Of a stretch of DNA of 45,585 bases, positions 33,948 through 43,218 are shown piece by piece. Location: positions 1 to 45,585 of the forward strand of contig NZ_JAOCDM010000033.1 in NCBI RefSeq assembly GCF_029840925.1, in the 5' to 3' direction. The notes under the pieces are model-generated. The model was not told where the DNA came from. It saw nothing but the letters and a program-made list of their open reading frames with translations, and ran no database searches. The DNA is from Pseudomonas sp. GD03858 (lineage in GTDB: Bacteria > Pseudomonadota > Gammaproteobacteria > Pseudomonadales > Pseudomonadaceae). The position numbers and the translations under genes are program-made. The first letter of the stretch is position 1. Each line of letters begins with the position of its first letter.

Positions 33948-34805
33948 TCATCCCCCGGTCGACGGTGCTGGCGTGGCTGGTGCACTTTGTGTGCCAGCCC
34001 GCCGCAACGCGGCATCCGGGGTGGCGTTGGCGCTACCGCTGCCGGTCAGGCTGCGGCGCACTTCAAGATTGCGCGAAATCACCAGCACCACGCGACGGTT
34101 GCGCGAACGACCTTCGGCGGTGTCGTTGCTGGCCACCGGCTGGTACTCGCCGTAGCCGACCGAGGCCATCCGTGCCGGGTTGACCCCTTCCATGGCCAGC
34201 AGGCGCACGATGCTCGCCGCCCGCGCCGACGACAGCTCCCAGTTGGTCGGGTACTGAGCGGTGCGGATCGGCAGGTTGTCGGTGAACCCCTCGACATGCA
34301 CGGGGTTGGCGAACGGCTTGAGGATCTTCGCCACCTTCTCGATGATCGTGAAGGCGGAATCGCTGGGCATTGCGTCGGCACTGGCGAACAGCAGCGAGGA
34401 ATTGAGCTCGATCTCCACCCACAGTTCGTTGCCGCGCACGGTCATCTGGTCGGACTTGATCAGGTCGCCGAAGGCATCGCGCACATCGTCGCTGATGCGC
34501 TTGAGCGGATCGACGCTGGCCTGCGCCAGGCCCGCGTCGGTCTGCTCGCTGTCCTTGATCAGCGGCTCGGCCGGCTTGACGCTGAGCGGTCGCTCCTCGC
34601 CGATGGGGATCGGCTTCATGCTCCGGTCAGGATCGTTGAACACCCCGAGCAAGGCCTGGGAAATCACCTTGTACTTGCCCTCGTTGATCGAGGAAATCGA
34701 GTACATGACCACGAAGAAGGCGAACAGCAAGGTGATGAAGTCGGCATACGACACCAGCCAGCGTTCGTGGTTTTCATGCTCCTCGGTATGACGACGGCGG
34801 GCCAT
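33948..34805 (-). CDS. motD: Flagellar stator protein MotD (MotB family)
   Basis: A 285-aa stator B subunit. The single membrane helix carries the proton-binding Asp in SYADFITLLFAFFVVMYSIS (about residues 20-39). A plug/linker region follows, then the C-terminal OmpA-like peptidoglycan-binding domain (VEGFTDNLPIRTAQYPTNWE and ASVGYGEYQPVASNDTAEGR). Together with MotC it forms the second stator set of Pseudomonas, important for swarming and viscous conditions. It lies 3 bases after motC. A short Pro/Thr/Ala tail ends the protein. Confidence 0.95.
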   Translation of the reverse strand: MARRRHTEEHENHERWLVSYADFITLLFAFFVVMYSISSINEGKYKVISQALLGVFNDPDRSMKPIPIGEERPLSVKPAEPLIKDSEQTDAGLAQASVDPLKRISDDVRDAFGDLIKSDQMTVRGNELWVEIELNSSLLFASADAMPSDSAFTIIEKVAKILKPFANPVHVEGFTDNLPIRTAQYPTNWELSSARAASIVRLLAMEGVNPARMASVGYGEYQPVASNDTAEGRSRNRRVVLVISRNLEVRRSLTGSGSANATPDAALRRAGTQSAPATPAPSTGG

Positions 34806-34808
34806 GGC

Positions 34809-35549
34809 CTACTCCATGAAGCCTTGCAGCTTCAGTTCGATCGAGCGCGGGTTTTCGCCTTCGGCGATCGACAGCAGGCCCTCGAGCAGCATCTCGCGGT
34901 AGCGCGACTGGCGCAGGGTGAGGGCCTTGAGCTTGTTGGCGACCGGCAGCAGGATCAGGTTGGCGCTGGCCACGCCATAGATGGTGGCGACGAAGGCCAC
35001 GGCAATGCCGTTGCCCAATTGCGAAGGATCGGCCAGGTTTCCCATCACATGGATCAGGCCCATCACCGCACCGATGATGCCGATGGTCGGCGCATAGCCG
35101 CCCATGCTCTCGAACACCTTGGCGGCCTGGATATCACGGCTTTCCTGGGTCAGGAAATCGACTTCGAGAATGCTGCGGATGGCCTCCGGCTCGGCGCCAT
35201 CGACCAGCAGTTGCAGGCCCTTGCGCGCATACGGATCGGGCTCGGCATCGGCCACGCCCTCCAGGCCCAGCAGCCCCTCCTTGCGCGCGGTCAGGCTCCA
35301 GTTCACCACCCGGTCGATGCCACCGGCCAGGTCCACCCGTGGCGGGAAGAAAATCCAGCGCACGATCTGCAGCGCGCGCTTGAACGACGACAGCGGCGAT
35401 TGCAGCAGCGCCGCCGCCAGGGTGCCGCCGAGCACGATCAGGGCCGCCGGGCCGTTGAGCAGCGCGCCGGCGTGGCCACCTTCGAGGAAGTTTCCACCGA
35501 CGATGGCGACGAAGGCGAGGATCAGGCCGATAAGGCTCAGGACATCCAT
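34809..35549 (-). CDS. motC: Flagellar stator protein MotC (MotA family)
   Basis: A 246-aa inner-membrane stator A subunit with four hydrophobic segments. It begins [20 protein letters not shown] and contains the cytoplasmic loop that contacts the rotor and the final pair of helices (MGGYAPTIGIIGAVMGLIHV and GNGIAVAFVATIYGVASANL) lining the channel. The ATG at 35549 overlaps the cheB stop by one base, and length fits the family; an in-frame start at 35558 would add MRL. It pairs with MotD. Confidence 0.95.
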   Translation of the reverse strand: MDVLSLIGLILAFVAIVGGNFLEGGHAGALLNGPAALIVLGGTLAAALLQSPLSSFKRALQIVRWIFFPPRVDLAGGIDRVVNWSLTARKEGLLGLEGVADAEPDPYARKGLQLLVDGAEPEAIRSILEVDFLTQESRDIQAAKVFESMGGYAPTIGIIGAVMGLIHVMGNLADPSQLGNGIAVAFVATIYGVASANLILLPVANKLKALTLRQSRYREMLLEGLLSIAEGENPRSIELKLQGFME

Positions 35550-36670
35550 CAGCCGCACGCCTCGACCAGATGCTTGCCGATCTCGTCCAGGCTGTACACG
35601 GCATCGGCCAGGTTGGCCTTGACGATGGCCATCGGCATGCCATAGATCACGCAGCTGGCTTCATCCTGCGCCCACACGGTGCTGCCGCCCTGCTTGAGCA
35701 GGCGAGCGCCCTCGCGGCCATCGGCGCCCATGCCGGTGAGGACCACCGACAGCACCTTGTCGCCATAGGACTTGGCCGCGGAACCGAAGGTGATGTCCAC
35801 GCAGGGCTTGTAGTTCAGGCGCTCGTCACCCGGCAGGATCTTCACCGTGCCACGGCCGTCGACCATCATCTGCTTGCCGCCCGGGGCCAGCAGCGCCAGG
35901 CCCGGGCGCAGCACGTCACCGTCCTCGGCTTCCTTGACGTTGATCTTGCACAGCTTGTCCAGGCGTTCGGCGAACGCCTTGGTGAAGGCCGCCGGCATGT
36001 GCTGGATCAGCACGATGGGCGCCGGGAAATTGGCCGGCAGCTGGGTAAGCACGCGCTGCAGGGCCACCGGCCCACCCGTGGAGGTGCCGATGGCGACCAG
36101 CTTGTAGGGCTTGCGCTTGGGCGCCGGCGAATGGCTGGCCGCCGCTGCCACGGTACGCGCCGCAGGAGCCGGCCGCGAGGCCGTGCTGGTGAAGCTGCTG
36201 GCCGGCGCATGGCTGCTGGCCGGCGCCGGCGCAGCGCTGGGCGCCGGGCTGGAATAGCCGCTGAAACGTCGGTTGCTGCGCGAGATGGTGTGGACCTTCT
36301 CGCACAGCATCTGCTTGACCTTCTCCGGGTTGCGGGAGATGTCCTCGAAGTTCTTCGGCAGGTAGTCGACCGCGCCGGCATCCAGGGCGTCGAGGGTGAC
36401 GCGGGCGCCTTCGTGGGTCAGCGAGGAGAACATCAGCACCGGTGTCGGGCAGCGTTGCATGATGTGCCGCACCGCGGTGATGCCATCCATCATGGGCATC
36501 TCGTAGTCCATGGTGATGACATCGGGCTTGAGCGCCAGCGCCTGGTCGATCGCTTCCTTGCCGTTGGTCGCGGTGCCCACGACCTGGATCGTCGGGTCCG
36601 CCGAGAGAATTTCCGAGACACGGCGGCGGAAGAAACCGGAATCATCCACCACCAGGACCTTGACTGCCAT
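35549..36670 (-). CDS. cheB: Chemotaxis protein-glutamate methylesterase CheB
   Basis: A 373-aa two-domain response regulator. The receiver domain starts [20 protein letters not shown], with the phosphorylated Asp in [15 protein letters not shown] (about Asp56). A Pro/Ala/Ser-rich linker (about residues 140-185) leads to the methylesterase domain with the Ser in [14 protein letters not shown], the His in [11 protein letters not shown] and the Asp in [14 protein letters not shown]. It removes methyl groups from receptors. ATG 36670 is preferred over a GTG at 36676 because GGAG lies 5 bases before the ATG. It follows cheA after 45 bases. Confidence 0.96.
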   Translation of the reverse strand: MAVKVLVVDDSGFFRRRVSEILSADPTIQVVGTATNGKEAIDQALALKPDVITMDYEMPMMDGITAVRHIMQRCPTPVLMFSSLTHEGARVTLDALDAGAVDYLPKNFEDISRNPEKVKQMLCEKVHTISRSNRRFSGYSSPAPSAAPAPASSHAPASSFTSTASRPAPAARTVAAAASHSPAPKRKPYKLVAIGTSTGGPVALQRVLTQLPANFPAPIVLIQHMPAAFTKAFAERLDKLCKINVKEAEDGDVLRPGLALLAPGGKQMMVDGRGTVKILPGDERLNYKPCVDITFGSAAKSYGDKVLSVVLTGMGADGREGARLLKQGGSTVWAQDEASCVIYGMPMAIVKANLADAVYSLDEIGKHLVEACG

Positions 36671-36715
36671 AAACACTCCATTAGACGGCGCACCCGCCAG
36701 GGCGCGCCGCCGAAA

Positions 36716-38914
36716 TCAAATACGCCGGGCGGCGTAACGCTTGAGCATGCTCGGAACGTCGAGAATCAGCGCGATACGGCCGTCACCGGTGATGGTCGCG
36801 CCGGACATGCCCGGGGTGCCCTGCAGCATCTTGCCCAGCGGCTTGATCACCACCTCTTCCTGGCCCACCAGCTGGTCGACGACGAAGCCGATGCGCTGGG
36901 TGCCGACCGACAGGATCACCACATGCCCCTCGCGCTGCTCCTCGTGCTCATGGTCCTGGACCAGCCAGCGCTTGAGGTAGAACAACGGCAGCGCCTTGTC
37001 GCGCACGATCACCACTTCCTGGCCGTCGACCACGTTGGTACGCGACAGGTCCAGGTGGAAGATCTCGTTGACGTTGACCAGCGGGAAGGCGAAGGCCTGG
37101 TTGCCCAGCATCACCATCAGCGTCGGCATGATCGCCAGGGTCAGCGGTACCTTGATGACGATCTTCGAGCCCTGCCCCTTAGCCGAGAAGATATTGATCG
37201 AGCCATTGAGCTGAGAGATCTTGGTCTTCACCACATCCATGCCCACGCCGCGGCCGGACACGTCGGAAATCTCGGTCTTGGTCGAGAAGCCCGGGGCGAA
37301 GATCAGGTTGTAGCAGTCGGACTCGCTCAGGCGGTCGGCAGCGTCCTTGTCCATCAGGCCCTTTTCCACGGCCTTGGCGCGCAGCACGCTCGGGTCCATG
37401 CCCTTGCCGTCGTCGGAGATCGACAGCAGGATGTGGTCGCCCTCCTGCTCGGCGGACAGCACCACCCGGCCCGTGCGGGCCTTGCCGGAAGCTTCGCGCT
37501 CGTCCGGCATCTCGACGCCATGGTCGACGGCGTTGCGCACCAGGTGCACCAGCGGGTCGGCCAGCGCCTCGACAAGGTTCTTGTCCAGGTCGGTTTCTTC
37601 GCCGACCAGCTCCAGATTGATCTCTTTCTTCAACTGCCGGGCGAGGTCGCGCACCAGGCGCGGGAAGCGCCCGAAGACCTTCTTGATCGGCTGCATGCGG
37701 GTCTTCATCACCGCGGTCTGCAGGTCGGCGGTGACTACGTCGAGGTTCGACACGGCCTTGGACATGGCCTCGTCGCCGCTGTTCAGGCCCAGGCGCACCA
37801 GGCGGTTACGCACCAGCACCAGTTCGCCGACCATGTTCATGATCTCATCCAGGCGCGCGGTATCGACGCGCACCGTGGTTTCCGCCTCGCTGGCGCCATG
37901 CTTGTCGGCGCTGGGGGCCGGGGCACGGGGCGCGGCGGCGGGTTTGGCGGCCGCAGGCGCGGGAGCCGGCTTGGCGACAGGCTTGACCTCGGCCTTCGGC
38001 GCGGCGGCCACCGCGGCGACAGGCGCTTCGGCGGCGACAGCGTCACCGGAGAACTTGCCCTTGCCGTGCAGCTGATCCAGCAGCGCCTCGAACTCGTGTT
38101 CGGTGATGTTCTCGTCGGCCGCAGCCGGCGCGGCGCTCGCCGCAGGCGCCACGGCGCCCGGCAGCGCATCGACGGCGAACGTGCCCTTGCCATGCAATTG
38201 GTCGAGCAGCGACTCGAATTCGTCGTCGGTGATCTCGTCGCTGGAGGGCGCCGCAGCAGCGGCTTCGCCGACGGCGGTTTGCGCAGAGAACTGGCCCTTG
38301 CCATGCAACTGGTCGAGCAGCGATTCGAACTCGGCATCGGTGATCTCGTCCGCATTGCCGCTGACGGTCTCACCCAGCATCTGCTCGTGAACAGCGGCCT
38401 CGGCCTTGACCGCATCGAGGGAGTCGAGCAGCTGTTCGAACTCGGTGTCGGTGATATCCGGCTCGGCGGCAGGCTCCTCGCTCACCGGCGCGACCTCGGC
38501 CACCGCTGCCGGGGCTTCGGCGCCCCCTGGCTCGGCCAGGCGCGCCAGCGCCGCCAGCAGCTCAGGCGTGGCAGGGGTGACGTCGCTGCGCTCGCGCACC
38601 TGGCCGAACATGCTGTTGACCGTGTCGAGCGCCTCGAGCACCACGTCCATCAACTCCGCGTCGACCCGGCGTTCACCTTTGCGCAGGATGTCGAACACGT
38701 TCTCGGCGATATGGCAGCACTCCACCAGCTCGTTGAGCTGAAGGAAGCCGGCGCCCCCTTTTACAGTGTGGAAACCGCGGAAAATCGCATTGAGCAGGTC
38801 CGCGTCATCGGGCCGGCTTTCCAGCTCGACCAGTTGCTCGGACAGTTGCTCGAGGATTTCGCCGGCTTCTACCAGGAAATCCTGGAGGATTTCTTCATCG
38901 GCGCCGAAGCTCAT
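36716..38914 (-). CDS. cheA: Chemotaxis histidine kinase CheA with repeated acidic linker motifs
   Basis: A 732-aa kinase. The HPt domain (residues 1-105) has the phospho-accepting His49 in FRGFHTVKGGAGF. Residues 150-290 replace a normal P2 domain and hold four copies of a motif like EITDxEFExLLDQLHGKG (at about 153, 190, 227 and 269). An Ala/Pro linker (295-340), the dimerisation domain (about 345-400), the ATPase domain with N box HLVRNAVDHG (457-466) and G boxes DDGKGMD (501-507) and GRGVGMD (554-560), and the CheW-like regulatory domain (590-732) follow. It phosphorylates CheY and CheB. The repeats may dock ParP/ParC or a response regulator; this is inference. Confidence 0.97.
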   Translation of the reverse strand: MSFGADEEILQDFLVEAGEILEQLSEQLVELESRPDDADLLNAIFRGFHTVKGGAGFLQLNELVECCHIAENVFDILRKGERRVDAELMDVVLEALDTVNSMFGQVRERSDVTPATPELLAALARLAEPGGAEAPAAVAEVAPVSEEPAAEPDITDTEFEQLLDSLDAVKAEAAVHEQMLGETVSGNADEITDAEFESLLDQLHGKGQFSAQTAVGEAAAAAPSSDEITDDEFESLLDQLHGKGTFAVDALPGAVAPAASAAPAAADENITEHEFEALLDQLHGKGKFSGDAVAAEAPVAAVAAAPKAEVKPVAKPAPAPAAAKPAAAPRAPAPSADKHGASEAETTVRVDTARLDEIMNMVGELVLVRNRLVRLGLNSGDEAMSKAVSNLDVVTADLQTAVMKTRMQPIKKVFGRFPRLVRDLARQLKKEINLELVGEETDLDKNLVEALADPLVHLVRNAVDHGVEMPDEREASGKARTGRVVLSAEQEGDHILLSISDDGKGMDPSVLRAKAVEKGLMDKDAADRLSESDCYNLIFAPGFSTKTEISDVSGRGVGMDVVKTKISQLNGSINIFSAKGQGSKIVIKVPLTLAIMPTLMVMLGNQAFAFPLVNVNEIFHLDLSRTNVVDGQEVVIVRDKALPLFYLKRWLVQDHEHEEQREGHVVILSVGTQRIGFVVDQLVGQEEVVIKPLGKMLQGTPGMSGATITGDGRIALILDVPSMLKRYAARRI

Positions 38915-38926
38915 TAAACGTGCTCC

Positions 38927-39715
38927 TTAAAAACCCAGGCTGGACAGCAGATCGTCGACATCGTCCTGACCGGATACGACGTCTTCACGCTTATCGGCAT
39001 GAATCTGCGGACCTTCACCCCGAGTCGGATGTTTTTCTTGATCTTTTTCAGCGCGTAGCTGCTGGTGGTCATGTTCGATCCCGGCAAAGCGGTCGACCTG
39101 ACTGGCCATCAGCACGAGCTTGAGCAGATTGCTTTCTACTTCGGTAACCAGCGCGGTAACCCGCTTGATTACCTGGCCGGTCAGGTCCTGATAGTCCTGA
39201 GCCAGCAGAATGTCGTTGAGGTGGCCGGCAACCTTGCGATTGCCTTCGGCGCTGTGCGCCAGGAAACCGTCGACGCGCTTGACCAACTCGCGGAATTCCG
39301 GCGCCGCCACCTCGCGGCGCATGAAGCGCTGCCAGTCGGCGGACAGGTTCTGCGCCTCGGTGGCCAGCTCGTTGAGCACCGGGGTGCTCTCCTCCACCAG
39401 GTCCATGGTGCGGTTGGCGGCGCCCTCGGTGAGACGAACCACATACGAGAGTCGCTCGGTCGCATCGGTGATCTGCGAGACTTCCTCGGCCTGCGGCATC
39501 GCCGGGTCGATCTGGAAGCTGACGATCGCGCTGTGCAGCTCGCGGGTCAGCTTGCCCACCTCCTGGTACAGACCGCGATCGCGGGTCTGGTTCAGCTGGT
39601 GGATAAGCTGCACGGCTTCGCCGAAACGGCCACGCTCGAGGCTCTCGACCAGTTCCTGGGCATGCTTCTTCAGGGTTGATTCAAACTCACCCAGAGAGTT
39701 GTTCTGTGACTCCAT
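38927..39715 (-). CDS. cheZ: CheY-P phosphatase CheZ
   Basis: A 262-aa, largely helical protein. The long four-helix-bundle region contains the catalytic segment with AGHLNDILLAQDYQDLTGQVIKR, shown here around residues 155-178, including the Asp and Gln that act on CheY-P. The extreme C-terminus QDDVDDLLSSLGF is the CheY-binding peptide. I chose ATG 39715 because GGGGG lies about 5 bases upstream. An ATG at 39730 (adding MSGGA) lacks a Shine-Dalgarno. It follows cheY closely. Confidence 0.95.
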   Translation of the reverse strand: MESQNNSLGEFESTLKKHAQELVESLERGRFGEAVQLIHQLNQTRDRGLYQEVGKLTRELHSAIVSFQIDPAMPQAEEVSQITDATERLSYVVRLTEGAANRTMDLVEESTPVLNELATEAQNLSADWQRFMRREVAAPEFRELVKRVDGFLAHSAEGNRKVAGHLNDILLAQDYQDLTGQVIKRVTALVTEVESNLLKLVLMASQVDRFAGIEHDHQQLRAEKDQEKHPTRGEGPQIHADKREDVVSGQDDVDDLLSSLGF

Positions 39716-39733
39716 GGCGCCCCCTGACATGAC

Positions 39734-40120
39734 TCAGCCGTTGACGCGCTCGAAGATCTTCTCGATCTTTTCTTTCAGCACCTGGGCGGTGAAAGGCTTG
39801 ACCACGTAGCCGTTGACCCCGGCCTGGGCCGCTTCGATGATCTGCTCGCGCTTGGCCTCGGCGGTGACCATCAGCACCGGCAGGTGCTTCAGTCGCTCGT
39901 CGGCGCGGACCTTGCGCAGCAACTCGATACCGGACATGCCAGGCATGTTCCAGTCGGTTACCAGGAAATCGAAGTGCCCGCTCTCGAGCATCGGCAGCGC
40001 GGTATTGCCATCGTCGGCTTCCGAGGTGTTGGTGAAGCCCAGGTCACGCAACAGGTTCTTGATGATCCGCCGCATCGTCGAAAAATCGTCAACGATGAGG
40101 ATTTTCATGTCTTTGTTCAA
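39734..40120 (-). CDS. cheY: Chemotaxis response regulator CheY
   Basis: A single receiver domain that binds the flagellar switch when phosphorylated by CheA. Seen: [20 protein letters not shown] with the acidic pair, the phospho-Asp in [17 protein letters not shown], the Thr in [14 protein letters not shown] and the Lys in [12 protein letters not shown]. Start choice: GGAGG is 5 bases before a TTG at 40120, giving 128 aa with the extra N-terminus MNKD. It is 17 bases before the ATG at 40108, which gives the more usual 124 aa. The Shine-Dalgarno spacing favours TTG, the family length favours ATG. Confidence 0.95.
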   Translation of the reverse strand: MNKDMKILIVDDFSTMRRIIKNLLRDLGFTNTSEADDGNTALPMLESGHFDFLVTDWNMPGMSGIELLRKVRADERLKHLPVLMVTAEAKREQIIEAAQAGVNGYVVKPFTAQVLKEKIEKIFERVNG

Positions 40121-40143
40121 TTAGACCTCCAAGCAGTCTTAAA

Positions 40144-40163
40144 CGCGCTCGGCGCCGAGCGCG
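40144..40163. terminator. Perfect 20-base palindrome between fliA and cheY
   Basis: CGCGCTCGGCGCCGAGCGCG is fully self-complementary and can fold as an 8-base stem with a 4-base loop. On the minus strand it is followed by TTTAAG. It lies in the 91-base gap between fliA and cheY and may be a weak terminator or mRNA-processing site separating the fliA and che transcripts. Confidence 0.55.
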
Positions 40164-40211
40164 CAGTCAATCAATTCGGCACCACAAAAAACGACTGCAG
40201 CGAACCTTGGC

Positions 40212-40952
40212 TCAACGCGCCCGCCACTCACCCAGACGGCTGCGCAGGCGCGCCGCGCACTGGCTGTGCAGTTGGCTGACACGCGATTCGCTGACCCCCA
40301 GCACCTCACCGATTTCCTTGAGGTTCAGCTCTTCGTCGTAGTACAGCGCCAGCACCAGGCGCTCGCGCTCCGGCAGGTTGGCGATGGCATCGGCCAGCGC
40401 GGCCTGGAAGCGCTCGTCCTCCAGGTCCCGCGATGGCTCCAGCTGGCCGCTGGCGCCGTCCTCGTGCAGCCCCTCGTGTTCGCCGTCCTGCAGCAAGTCG
40501 TCGAAACTGAACAGGCGACTGCCCAAGGTGTCGTTTAGAATCCCGTAGTAATCATCGAGACTCAATTGGAGTTCGGCAGCAACTTCGTGATCTTTAGCGT
40601 CGCGCCCCGTCTTTGCTTCGACACAACGAATCGCATCGCTGACCATGCGCGTATTGCGATGGACCGAACGCGGCGCCCAGTCCCCCTTGCGCACCTCGTC
40701 GAGCATGGCGCCGCGAATGCGGATGCCGGCGTAGGTCTCGAAGCTGGCGCCCTTGCTGGCGTCGTACTTGTTGGCGACTTCCAGCAGGCCAATCATGCCG
40801 GCCTGGATCAGGTCTTCCACCTGAACATTGGCCGGCAGGCGCGCCAGCAGGTGATAGGCGATACGCTTGACCAGCGGCGCGTAGCGTTCGATCAGCTCGT
40901 ACTGAGCATCCTTGGACGCCTTGCTGTACATCTTGAAACCGCTCGCACTCAT
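40212..40952 (-). CDS. fliA: Flagellar sigma factor FliA (sigma-28)
   Basis: A 246-aa sigma factor that drives late flagellar and chemotaxis genes. Region 2 is seen as LIERYAPLVKRIAYHLLARL and DLIQAGMIGLLEVANKYDAS, region 3 around AMLDEVRKGDWAPRSVHRNT, and region 4 helix-turn-helix as LNLKEIGEVLGVSESRVSQL. The N-terminus MSASGFKMYSKASKDAQ resembles P. aeruginosa FliA. It overlaps the fleN stop by 4 bases, so FleN and FliA are coupled. Length is normal. Confidence 0.97.
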   Translation of the reverse strand: MSASGFKMYSKASKDAQYELIERYAPLVKRIAYHLLARLPANVQVEDLIQAGMIGLLEVANKYDASKGASFETYAGIRIRGAMLDEVRKGDWAPRSVHRNTRMVSDAIRCVEAKTGRDAKDHEVAAELQLSLDDYYGILNDTLGSRLFSFDDLLQDGEHEGLHEDGASGQLEPSRDLEDERFQAALADAIANLPERERLVLALYYDEELNLKEIGEVLGVSESRVSQLHSQCAARLRSRLGEWRAR

Positions 40953-41782
40953 AGGACGGGCCCTGCACTGGTGGGCTGCACCAGGCGCTCGACGAAGAAT
41001 TCAAGGTGACCGCGCGGGTTGGCAGGCAGCGGCCAGCTGTCGACCTTCTGCGCGATGGCCTTGAAGGCCAGCGCGCACTTGGACCGAGGGAAGGCTTCAT
41101 AGACCGCCCGCTGCTTCTGCACCGCCTTGCGCACACATTCGTCGTAAGGCACGGCGCCGACGTATTGTAGGGCGACGTCGAGGAAGCGGTCCGTGACCTT
41201 GGTCAACTTGGCGAAGAGGTTGCGGCCCTCCTGCGGGCTCTGGGCCATGTTGGCCAGCACACGGAATCGATTCATCCCGTAATCGCGGTTGAGCAGCTTG
41301 ATCAGGGCGTAGGCATCGGTGATCGAGGTCGGCTCGTCGCACACCACCAGCAGCACTTCCTGCGCGGCGCGCACGAAGCTGACCACCGATTCGCCGATGC
41401 CCGCGGCGGTGTCGATCACCAGCACATCGAGGTTGTCGCCGATGTCGCTGAAGGCCTGGATCAGGCCGGCATGCTGCGCAGGCGCCAGGTGCACCATGCT
41501 CTGCGTGCCCGAGGCCGCAGGCACGATGCGCACACCGCCGGGCCCCTGCAGCAGCACATCGCGCAGCTCGCAGCGGCCCTCGATGACGTCGGCGAGGGTG
41601 CGTTTGGGCGTGAGCCCCAACAGAACGTCGACATTGGCCAGGCCCAGGTCGGCGTCCAGCAACATGACCCGACGGCCGAGCTCGGCTAGCGCCAGCGACA
41701 GGTTCACTGAAACGTTGGTCTTGCCGACGCCACCCTTGCCGCCGGTCACGGCGATTACCTGTACGGGATGCATGCTACCCAT
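40949..41782 (-). CDS. fleN: Flagellar number regulator FleN (FlhG), MinD-like ATPase
   Basis: A 277-aa deviant-Walker ATPase that limits flagellar number by antagonising FleQ. The P-loop is AVTGGKGGVGKTNVSVNLSL (about residues 11-30), then MLLDADLGLANVDVLLGL and VLVIDTAAGIGESVVSFVRA. It is near-identical to P. aeruginosa FleN in the parts I recall. An in-frame TAA just upstream fixes the start near 41782. It follows flhF after 114 bases, a gap large enough for a promoter, and overlaps fliA by 4 bases. Confidence 0.96.
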   Translation of the reverse strand: MGSMHPVQVIAVTGGKGGVGKTNVSVNLSLALAELGRRVMLLDADLGLANVDVLLGLTPKRTLADVIEGRCELRDVLLQGPGGVRIVPAASGTQSMVHLAPAQHAGLIQAFSDIGDNLDVLVIDTAAGIGESVVSFVRAAQEVLLVVCDEPTSITDAYALIKLLNRDYGMNRFRVLANMAQSPQEGRNLFAKLTKVTDRFLDVALQYVGAVPYDECVRKAVQKQRAVYEAFPRSKCALAFKAIAQKVDSWPLPANPRGHLEFFVERLVQPTSAGPVL

Positions 41783-41896
41783 GTCTGTTCTTTACCTTGT
41801 CTCGCTTGGACCCAGGCCACATGAGGGGCTGAACACTCAAGGCCACGTACAGGCCGGGCAACCCCATGATGTAGGTACTTTGCACAGTATTCACCT

Positions 41897-43207
41897 TCAA
41901 CCCGCGCGCTTGCCAGGGTTGTGGTAGAGATCAGCGAACATGTCGGCCATGGCCTCGTCGCTGGGCTCGTCCTGCAACTGCACGCTGACCGCACGGCTCA
42001 CCAGCTGGTGCTTGCGTGGCAGCTGCAGGTCGTCAGGAATGCGCGGCCCATCGGTCAGATAGGCCACCGGCAATTCATGACTGATGGCCAGGCTCAGCAC
42101 TTCGCCGAGGCAAGCCGTCTCATCGAGCTTGGTCAGGATGCACCCGGCCAGGCCACAGCGCTTGTAGCTGTGGTAGGCGGCGGTGAGCACCTGCTTCTGG
42201 CTGGTGGTCGCCAGCACCAGGTAGTTCTTGGCGGCGATGCCACGTCCGGCCAGGGTTTCCAGCTGCATGCGCAGGGCCGGATCGCTGGCCTGCAGGCCGG
42301 CGGTGTCGATCAGCACCACGCGCTTGCGCAGCAGCGGCTCCAGCGCCTGGGCCAGGGACTCGCCCGGATCGACGTAGGTGACCGGCACGTTGAGGATACG
42401 CCCCAGGGTCTTGAGCTGCTCCTGGGCGCCAATGCGGAAACTGTCCATGCTGACCAACGCCAGGTTGCTTGCGCCGTACTTGAGCACGTAGCGCGCGGCC
42501 AGCTTGGCCAGGGTGGTGGTCTTGCCCATGCCGGCCGGGCCGACCATGGCGATCACCCCGCCCTCCTCGATCGGTTCGATCTCGGGCACCTCGATCATCC
42601 GTGCCAGGTGCGCCAGAACCATGCGCCAGGCATGGCGCGGCTCTTCTATTCCCGCAGTCAGGTCGAGCAGCTCGCGAGCCAGCCCACCGGACAGACCCAG
42701 GCGCTGCAGGCGACGCCAGAGGTTGGCCTGTTGCGGCTTGCTGCCCTGCAACTGGCCCCAGGCCAGCGAGCCCAGCTGTACTTCGAGCAGTTCGCGCAGG
42801 CCATTGAGCTCGCTGCGCATGGCATCGAACAGGCGCGGATCGACCGGCGCCGCCACAGGCGTCGACGCTGGCGCGAGCTCATCGGCATGCGGCTCGATCA
42901 GCGGCTCGGCGGCGGTCAGCGACTGGCCGGCGAACAGCTGTCGGTTACCCTCGCTGGCCTCGCTGCGCCCACTCAGTTCGGCCTGGGCGGTGACGATGCG
43001 CGATTGCGTCTTGCGCAGCTCGTCCTCGAGCTCGACGTTGGGCACACGCGGGGCCAGGGCGGACAGCTTGTAGTCCAGCGCGGCCGTCAGTTCGACACCG
43101 CCGGCGATGCGCCGGTTGCCGATGATGGCGGCATCGGAGCCCAGCTCATCCCGGACCAGCTTCATGGCCTGACGCATATCGGCGGCGAAAAAACGCTTAA
43201 CTTGCAT
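41897..43207 (-). CDS. flhF: Flagellar placement GTPase FlhF
   Basis: A 436-aa SRP-type GTPase that sets the polar site of the flagellum. It has the B domain start MQVKRFFAADMRQAMKLVRD, a variable acidic linker, a helical N domain, and the G domain with GPAGMGKTTTLAKLAARYVL, SMDSFRIGAQEQLKTLGRIL, VVLIDTAGLQASDPA and GCILTKLDETACLGEVLS. All NG-domain motifs are intact. It lies 11 bases after flhA and upstream of fleN, the standard polar-flagellum order in Pseudomonas. It recruits early basal-body proteins to the pole. Confidence 0.97.
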   Translation of the reverse strand: MQVKRFFAADMRQAMKLVRDELGSDAAIIGNRRIAGGVELTAALDYKLSALAPRVPNVELEDELRKTQSRIVTAQAELSGRSEASEGNRQLFAGQSLTAAEPLIEPHADELAPASTPVAAPVDPRLFDAMRSELNGLRELLEVQLGSLAWGQLQGSKPQQANLWRRLQRLGLSGGLARELLDLTAGIEEPRHAWRMVLAHLARMIEVPEIEPIEEGGVIAMVGPAGMGKTTTLAKLAARYVLKYGASNLALVSMDSFRIGAQEQLKTLGRILNVPVTYVDPGESLAQALEPLLRKRVVLIDTAGLQASDPALRMQLETLAGRGIAAKNYLVLATTSQKQVLTAAYHSYKRCGLAGCILTKLDETACLGEVLSLAISHELPVAYLTDGPRIPDDLQLPRKHQLVSRAVSVQLQDEPSDEAMADMFADLYHNPGKRAG

Positions 43208-43218
43208 AACCCACTACC

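Noticed and set aside
33429..35645. Plus-strand open frame of about 740 codons opposite parC, motD and motC
   Set aside because: It spans three real minus-strand genes and their gaps, and has the same His/Gln/Gly-rich shadow composition.
35570..38917. Very long plus-strand open frame (over 1100 codons) across cheB and cheA
   Set aside because: It is antisense to two well-recognised genes, very rich in His, Gln, Asp and Gly from mirrored GC-rich codons, and shows no domain. Long open shadows are expected in DNA with high third-position GC.
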